Positions 46,501-55,500 of a DNA stretch of 64,000 nt are shown here, in pieces. The stretch is taken from the NCBI RefSeq assembly GCF_021044755.1, contig NZ_JAJNOR010000001.1, positions 434,001 to 498,000 on the forward strand, in the 5' to 3' direction. The notes beneath the pieces are model-generated. The model searched no databases. It worked only from the letters and a program-made list of their open reading frames with translations, and was not told the origin of the DNA. Source of the DNA: Lientehia hominis. GTDB lineage: Bacteria > Bacillota > Clostridia > Lachnospirales > Lachnospiraceae. Numbering within the stretch: the stretch's first letter is position 1; each line of letters begins with the position of its first letter. The translations under genes were made by a program, and so were the position numbers.

Positions 46501-49500
46501 CCACAAACCGCGCGGTCCTGACAGCCGTATCCGAATTGTTGTAAAGAGTCAGATCATAATAGACGTTCTGATTCGGGTATACATTTACCTGCGCCGTCGA
46601 GAAGCCAGTATCTGCTTTGTCACTGACCGTCTTTACCAGCTGGATCTGCGTATCATTCAGAACGGTCACGCCGACCGGCTGATTCAGGTATTCCAGATCA
46701 GAGCCTACGGCATCATCCAGTTCATCATTGTTCTGCGTAGACGCCTGATATCCGGTAAAGCTGAGGCCAAGGGGATTCTCAAAGGATGCCGGCAGCAGAT
46801 ATGTACTGCTCAAAAATGCCGGCGAATACAGGTTCAGCTGTGTGGTGGGCTTACTGTACTCAATCTTTGCCTTATAACTGATGGTCAGGCCGGAATTTTC
46901 TCCTGCCTCTGTATCCGGGCTCAGAGAAACTCCTTCGTTAAATTTAAAGACGTACCGTCTTGTTTTCAGAGAGCTGCTGGTCACATACGTACCGCCCTCC
47001 ATGCTGATAACGGCGGCTGTCTCTTCCTCCTGAACGGTATAGTCCTCTCCCAGCTTCAGTTCAACCTTCTGAGCCACTCCGTTCACCAGCTTCGTCTGGT
47101 AAATGGTAAATCCATTTCCTGTACCGTCCGTATCCAGGCTGGTATATGCCGGCAGGTCCACCGCCACCATCGGCGCTTTAAAGTTCGGCGCGTTGTTGTC
47201 GATATTCTGGACATTCACCACATCCACCTGGAAATTCACCGACTGCCCTGTATAGAACACGCCGGACTGTTTCATATTGGTGATCTTATTGGTCAGCTTT
47301 ACCTGAGGCAGCACAGTTGTTGATGCAGGAATCAAAGCTTCCACTTCATTGCTCTCGTCGCTTCCGCTCTGGGGTTTTTCATTTCCCTCCGCATCCTTAA
47401 ATTGATATGTCCAGTCAACAACGGCTGTATTGGTAATCCGGCGCACCTCCGGGATATCGGCTCCAATCATGTCTCCTTCCCGTTTCGCAAAAGCTACCTG
47501 CATCTCAAAACCGGCTTCCGCCGTGAATCCTGCCTGAACGTTTCCGTAGACGATCCGGATAGCTGCCGCGTGATCCCCGGAGAGATCCACAGTCTTGCTG
47601 CTGGTCAGATCCAGATCAGATACCTTCGTCAGCCACTGACTGCTGTTCAAGGATGTCTTATACTGGAGCTCTGCCGTCACCTTCTCAGAATCATTCCGGT
47701 TGGACGCCGCATGAATCACCACCTGATCGATGGTATAATCCCGGTCATCTGCCGCCTTTTCCACATATTGGATCGTGCCTCCGGTTCTGTCAATGGTGTA
47801 CAGTTTGATATTCTCATCGGTCACCGTGAAAGAATCCGCCGGCAGGTCATTGGTGCCTTTTGACAGCCCGGTCACACGGAAATTCACAGTATAGCCGGAC
47901 AGCAGCAGGCTTTCATCCGCATTCACGGTTCCTGTGGTATACACCTCATCGCTGTCCTTGATCTCTTTTTTCACATCGGAAGTAAACTGCCCGATGCTCT
48001 CCTGTGTCTTGTTTCGGAACGTCACCACATTCTCATTCAGTCCCGACGCTTCAAAAACAGGAGTATGGGTCGGATATACCGTTATCAGCTGTGAGATTGG
48101 CTCAAATACATTGTCCAGCGTATAGCCGTCCGGCGCTTTTACTTCCACCACCCGGTACCGGGTGCCGGAGGCTTCCGCCGGCAGCAGCCCGGAAAGCACC
48201 GTGCCCGTGCCGTCCGTAGTCAGAGGGGCTTCGTTCATCAGTACCGTATAAATACCGCTCCCATTGTCTCCGTAAATATTGAATTTGGCGCCGCTAAGCA
48301 TCTGAGTACCGGCCACATTTGTCTTCCGGATGAGCACGCGTCCGGCATTGGCTTCATCTATCCAATCGCCGAGATTCACCACCAGATCCGTCAGGCGGGA
48401 CACCTTCGGCACCACGACTCTTTTGGCCTCTGCCGTCACACCGTATCCGTCGGGAGCCTCAATTTCCTTAACGTAGTATGTGCCGGCATCAATCCCTGTC
48501 CATGTAGCGATACCCTGTGCATCAGTCTCCACCGGATCTCCTACTTTTGTTTTCAGCGAAGAATCTGCGTACAGCTGGAATTTGGCTCCAGGCAGCAGCG
48601 GAGAACCGTTCTCCGCATCTCCCTTTTTGGTGAGGGTTATGCTCATCTTCGGATAATTTTTAAAAGCGTTTTCACCGGTCAGATCCTGAGTCGTACCTTC
48701 CGTAATGGTGATATACCGTTCTTCGGAAGATACTGTGAAATCCACCCCGTCCTTGGAAGGAGCTTCCGCCTCCACGATCTTGTAATTTCCGGGCTCCAGC
48801 ATTCCGGAGGTGTAGATAGCTTTTCCTTCTTTATACTCCACCGTAAAAGTGGGTTTTGAAGGATCCGCCAGTTCATAGATTCCAGGAGAAGTTTCCTTAT
48901 AGAAATAGAACTTCGCGCCGCCTACAGAGCTGCCGTCGCTGGCAATCTTCTCCAGCTTGAAATCTCCCTTCACAGGAACATTCGTTATGGGAGTATCGTA
49001 AAGAGTTTCATTGGTCTTTTTATTTTCCACCAGTACCCATCTGGAAGCTGCGGAGGCCTGATAACCGTCCGGCGTGCTGGTCTCCACCACCTCATAATAA
49101 CCCGCGGGAAGAGATGCCGTGGTCAGCTCACCATTTATATCCGTCGTCTTCGTATCGGCGGGAACCGCTCCGGCGGAATGGGACACTCCTTCTCCCGATA
49201 CAGGATAGAAGCTGAAGCCCACATCTCCCAGGTTCCTTGTCGCTCCATCCCAGGTGACCACCTTCTTCAGACGGATCTTTCCCAGGGCCTCATTGGTCAC
49301 ATTCTCTGTTACCTTTGTCACGCTCCCGCTGTAGGTGACCACGACCGGGCGTACCGTATAATCAGCCGCATAGCCCGACGGAGGTGTAAGCTCTACCAGA
49401 TAATAAGTCTGGCTGCTCGCCAGTCCATGGCTCGCACCATCATAAGCATCTATGGTCAAACCGCTGAAAACGGCTTTTCCGCCGGACGTAGCCTTGCTCT

Positions 49501-52500
49501 GAATATATCGAGATGCGCTCCCGCCCCCGTTTAGATCCGCTGCATCCGCCGCTGCATCCGCTTGGGAATCATAGAGTCCAAACACGGCTCCGTCCAAAAG
49601 GGTGGAGGTCACATCGGAGTCCTGCTTCACCACTTCAATAGAGAATTCTTTCTTATTGGTAATCACCGAATTTCCACTGTCATCTGCCGTGGTGATCTGG
49701 TTTTCCCGTACTGTGTAAGGTCCCCATATCTCCTGAGAGGCCTGATACCCGGACGGGGTGCTTTCCTCCTTCAAGTAATAGGTCCCCGCCGGAAGAAGAC
49801 CGGAAATGGCCGTACCCTGTCCTGCTGTGGTCAAGCTTCCCAGAGAAGTATCCGAACAGTCTGCCGACTGATGAATGCTGAATACGGCCCCATTCAGTTT
49901 TGTCTCATGGTCATGATAATCCACTTTTATAATCTGGAGCTTTCCATATTTGACCGTATTGGTGACAGCCCCCAATGCACCGGCATCGCTGGTCAGTTTC
50001 GTGACAGCGCCTGAGGTGATCTCCACCGCCATGGGCAAGGTTCCATCCAGGCTGTATTTACCATCATCGTCATGGACGCCCAGATCCGTTTCCATCAGCC
50101 AGTATTCACCGGGATCCATATGGGTGGCAGTCACTCTGCCACTGGCTCCGGTGACAATAGCCGTCACATCCACATTGTTTACTTTAACAGTCACCGGGCT
50201 TCCCAAAGCATCTGTTTTACAGCTGCCGTCCGGATTTGTATTTTCCGCCGTCTTTTCATACAGCCCAAAGGTCACACCGGACAGATTCTCTATCTTGCCG
50301 CCCATGAAGATACCCTGTTTCTCGATCTCCAAGGATCCCTGTTTGATATTGGTGACCAAAATGGCATCCGCGCCGTCCGTCACCCCTTCCGGCTTCGTAT
50401 CCGCCGCAGTGGTCACGGTTCCGGCCCCGATCGTTATTTCAAAAGGCTCTGCCAGCTTATAATCCCCGGAAGTAGTCCCGGTCTCAGTAATACGGTATAC
50501 GCCGGGCTCCAGATACTCCGAGGTATAAGGACCGCTGGTCGTAAAGGTATAGGCACTGTATGTATACTCGTTCTTTTTGCTGTCCCATCCCTTTTTGGCA
50601 TTCTGATAGGTAATGTTTCCCGCTCCGTCGTCTACCTTCTTTTCCACCTTAAAGGAAGCGTTGGTACTGCCGGAGTTAAAAATCTTGTTCAGTTTAAACT
50701 TTCCGGCATTGATATCATTAATGACCGCCCTCTCCTCGGTCAGGCTGGTGGTCTGTCCCGGTGTGATGACGACTCCGGCAGAATAAGCCGGTGAGGACAG
50801 CTGATAATGATAGTTTGCCCCTACGCCGGTCTCCACCAGCCAGTAGCGTCCGCCGTCGATGCCCGTTACCGTCACTTTTCCGTTATTCCCGGTGGTGATA
50901 TCCTTTACTTTGTCCGTATCGCTCAGACCGTCCATATTTATGGTCTCGCCAGCTATAGTTCCATAGTTATTTGTATTTTCCGCAGTCCTTTTATAAAGCT
51001 TGAAGGTCACACCCTCCAGGCCTTCCTTCACGTCTCCGAAAGCTCCCAGCTTTTCGAGGCTCAGAGTACCCTGAGGAACATTTTCCGCCACCAGCGGACT
51101 GTTCTTATCCGTCACGGAAGCATTTCCCGCCCCAGTAATCTCTCCGGCACGAATGGTCACGGAGATTGGCGCAGCGTCCAGGGTATACTGACCGTTCACC
51201 GTCTGCTCTACCAGCTGGTATTCTCCCGGCTCCAGATAAATGGATTCCACAACCGGATTCTTACTGTCCGTACTGGTCGTGATGATATAATCGGTCAGAC
51301 TGTCTCCTGCATTCTTTACCTGCACAGGGATGTCAAATTTTCCTGAAACCGTATTCTTTTTATAAAGCTTAAAGGTCGCCCCCACCAGAGTATTACTGTT
51401 CAGAGAACTCACCTTTTTCAGAAAAAACTTCCCGTACTTGGCCGGGTTTTGGAATCCCGAGCCGTCCGTCATCTGTGCATAGGTATCGTTTGTAGTCCCC
51501 TGAGTCACTACCACGATCCGCCAGGCGTCTGAAGGATCAGCCGGCGCTCCCACAGAATCAGGCAGACTGCTGGTATCCTCTTCTACTATATAGACTCCCG
51601 CCGGTATCAACAGCGACGTATAAAGGCCGTCGGCCCCGGTGGTTCCCCACACGATCGGAGTCTCTTCTTTCTTATTGTAAGCCTTTCCGTCCGCCGCCAT
51701 ATAAGCTCCGCCGTCCGCCGCCACGGCACGGTATACATTGATCTTCACTCCTTCGACGGCAAACGCTGCTCCGTTCAGAGTCGTGTATTTGATGACCTGC
51801 AGCTTACCAAGCTTTTTATCCTGATAGGAAAGGTTCTCGTTGAAACCTCCTCCATTCTTTACCGTAACCTGTTTCAAATTATCTTCCGCGTCTGGCAGAC
51901 CGTAGCCGTTGGGAGGAGCCACCTCGATGATATAATATGTGCCTCCCGGCGCCAGTCGTGTAAATTTGAAGGTCCCGTCAGGACCAGAAGCCGCGATGTC
52001 GGCGGCGTTATAGGCGGCCATGAACGTGGCCTGCCCCTGAGGAGTCGACATCTGGGTCCGTACTTCATCCAGTTTTCCGGCAAGCACCCTTCCGTCCAGA
52101 TAGCTGAGCGCGGTCTGAGCGGCTTCCTCCGTCTCAAACGCTGCAAAATAGGCGCCGGCCAGTGCCCGGCCGTCTTCACCTGTCTTTGTGCCCTCTCCAT
52201 TCACCTCATAATAATTCCAGATTTTGGGAGTGACTACCTCGTTCCCGGCTGTCACCTCCACAGGGCCAGTCCATTCCTTCTCCCATTTCCAGCTGGAAAT
52301 CCCTGTACTCTGTTTCACGGATTCAAGATTGGTCTCCCGCAGATAATAGGTACCCGGCTCAAGATCCACCGTAACGGCAGAGCCTGTTCCAGATGTGCCG
52401 CTCTCCATAATGCCGCTGTCATCTGTGGAACTGCTCCTCTCCACCTTTCTGAGTTTCACAATACTTCCGTCATCCAGCGTGTACTCTGTACCTGCACCGC

Positions 52501-55500
52501 TGTTATCTACTATATACAGCTCGAACTGGGCGCCGTCGAGCAGCGTCCCTGTATTCCTGCTGTATTTATAAAGGCGCAGACGTCCATTATCCGTCGTATT
52601 GTCAATGGAAGCTGTCACTTCCGTCTCTTCTGGATGGGAATTGGCGGCTGTGGTTGTATTGGACGTCACAGTCACTGCCACCGGATCCGCGGTCTGATAA
52701 CCGGACGGAGCCGTATCCTCCACCACCCAGTATTCACCGGGCGCCAGATATGCAGAAAGACCTGTGGCCGATGACGTCATATCCACTGTATCCAAAACAT
52801 TTCCCAGTTCCGATTTTTTGCAGTTCCCGCCGTTGTCGGTATTTTCTGCCGTTTTCGCATAAATCTTGAACACCGATCCGGTGAGATCATACCGGCTGAA
52901 GGTCCCGGCGCTGACTCCGTCGCCCGTCAGATTAAACCGGGCCGTCTTTTTGATGGAAATCCTCCCCATTGGAACATTTTCCACTGGATCGTCAAAGAGC
53001 ACCGTATTGGTCTTACCTTCTTCAACCGTAATATATTTAGGCTCTGAATCCTTCACATAATTCCCGCTTACAGAGCTTTCCACTACCTTATAGCGTCCGG
53101 GTGCCAGCCATCCGGAAAGAGCCGTACCGTCGGAGGCCGATGTTGTAAGCTCAGCGGCAGAGATACCGCTGTAGGTACGGCTCGCATCAGCCAGAGAGGC
53201 GTCTCCGCTGGTTGCATCCGTTTCCTGATAAAGCTGAAACACTGCCGATATCACTTTAGCGGAATCTGTAGAATCCACCTTTTTTAGCTTTACCTTTCCC
53301 TTGGAAGGCCGGTTCACTACCTGAGTATCCGGCACAGCGCTGCCGCCCAGGTCTGTTCGGTTCTGTCCGGCCTGGATCGTTACCTTTATGGGAGTGAACG
53401 CATGATAATTCTCAACGGCCGCTTCCACCAGCCAGTATTCGCCGGGTTCCAGATTGTCCATGGAGGCTTTTCCGTCAGCGACGGTAACGGCTGATGCTGC
53501 CGCCGTCTTGCCGCCGTCATAATCCGTCTCATCATCGTTTATCACTTTATATAAGGAAAAGCTTGCTCCCTTGTAATCGCTGCCGACGCCGTCCATTTCT
53601 GCTGTCTTATGGATGACCAGCTTCCCTTTGGGCACGTTGGCAACAGGAGCGTCAAAATATTCTGTGTTGGTCTCTCCGGCCGTTATCGTAATATATTTAG
53701 GTGCGCTGTCCAGGACATAGCCGTTTGCCGTGCCCGTTTCCACCAGCTTATATTTTCCCGGATTCAGCCAGCCGGAAGTGACTACGCCGTTTACCGTTGT
53801 GAGCGCAGCTTTTTCCGTATCTTCATATTCTCTGTCCGCATCGGCCAGTGTGTCATTTTCCTTCGTCGTATCCTTCTCGGCATATAATTTGAACTCTGCC
53901 GTCAGATTCGTATCCGGATTCAAAGAACTGATCTTTTTAAGCTTCAGCTTACCCATGGAAGGAACATTGACCACCTCGGTATCGCCGGAAGGATACACAC
54001 CGCTTCCGCTCACATTCTGGTTCTGTCCAGCAACGACCGTTACCACCTGTTCCTTCTCCGGATATCCGGCCACACTCTGTTCCTTTAATACATAGGTCCC
54101 CGGAGTGATCCCATCAATGGACACACGTCCGTCCCCGTCCGTGGTCACAAAGCCATTGGCATCCATACCGCTGAGGCCTTTGATCTGAACTCCCGCCGTA
54201 TAGCCTCCGCTCCCGCCTGGAACCGCTTCATACAGGCCGAATTTCACACCCCGCATCGGAGTGTTCCCATTGTCCATCGTCGAGGTCTTCAACAGATTCA
54301 GCCTGCCCAGGCGGACATTGGCAATTGTCTGCTCCACACTCTTTACCGTTGAGCTGGCCTCGGGTGTCGTCACCGGATACACCTTATCATCCGGAACGTA
54401 TCCGTCCGGCGTACTGAGCTCCTTCACATAATAAGTGGTGCCTGCTTCCAAGTCCTCAAAGACACAGAGGCCTTCAGCATTTGTGTTCTTTGTTTGAAGC
54501 AGATCATCATCTGAGCAGGTATCTTTGGAATAGAGACCAAAGGACACGTTCCGAATCAAACCGTTGCTCACAGAATCCTTCTTAACGATACGTATGCTCA
54601 CTTTTTCCGCATTGGCAACGACTACGTCTGTCTGTGCATTTTCTACCACAAAAATGCCATTCCCGTCTGCGGTCCCGTTCCCGGAAGCATCTGTTCCCTT
54701 TATAACCTCTGTAAGGACCGAATAGCCCGCAGGCGCCGTCACTTCCTTCAGATAATAAGGCTTATCCACAGGCAGGATCGGAGACAGTCCATATCCGCTG
54801 CTGTCTGTTTTAATAGTCCCGACCGGCGTTCCTGAGCATGTTTCGTTGTCGTAGATCTCAAACACTGCTCCGGACAGATTCCGGCTGCTGTCGGCAGCGT
54901 CTGTCTTGCGGATACGGATCTGGCCGAAGACAGTGGTATTTTCTACCGTTGTTTCCGAATTCCCCTTGCTGATACTTATCTCATGACGCCCTGGTATCCG
55001 CGTATATCCGGCAGGAGCCACGGTCTCTTCATACCAATAAGTACCGGCAGGCAGCAAAAGCTGCTCGTTCTCCGTTCCCTTGATCTTGGAAACCGAATGT
55101 CCGGTGGGATCCAGATAAGTCACCAAAGTTCCCAGGAGATTGCCGCCTGTTTCCGCGTCGTAAATGTTAAATTCCGCATCCTTAAGCTGCTCTTTATAGG
55201 GAGTCCCGCTGCCTGTACCGCTCAGTACTCCGATCTTATTGATGACCAGAGGAACCTTCTTTACATTGGTGAGGCTCTTTTCCACAGTCGTCTGCTCGAC
55301 GATCGTCACGGGAATGGCTGTGGAATCCAGAACATAATTATCCGGAGCCTTCAGTTCCTTCAGCCAGTAATTACCTGCGGGCAGCATAGGAGAAACAGCC
55401 TTTCCCTGGCTGTCCGTGGCAAGGATCACCTCTGCCCCGCTTGTATCCGTCGCCGCGGTCAGACACTCTTCGTCGGTATAAATACCGAATTCCGCTCCCG

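Noticed and set aside
45344..47323. A 659-codon plus-strand frame inside the giant adhesin gene
   Set aside because: It is antisense to a long coding frame with clear domains, has no ribosome binding site of note and an unlikely protein composition. It is a shadow frame.
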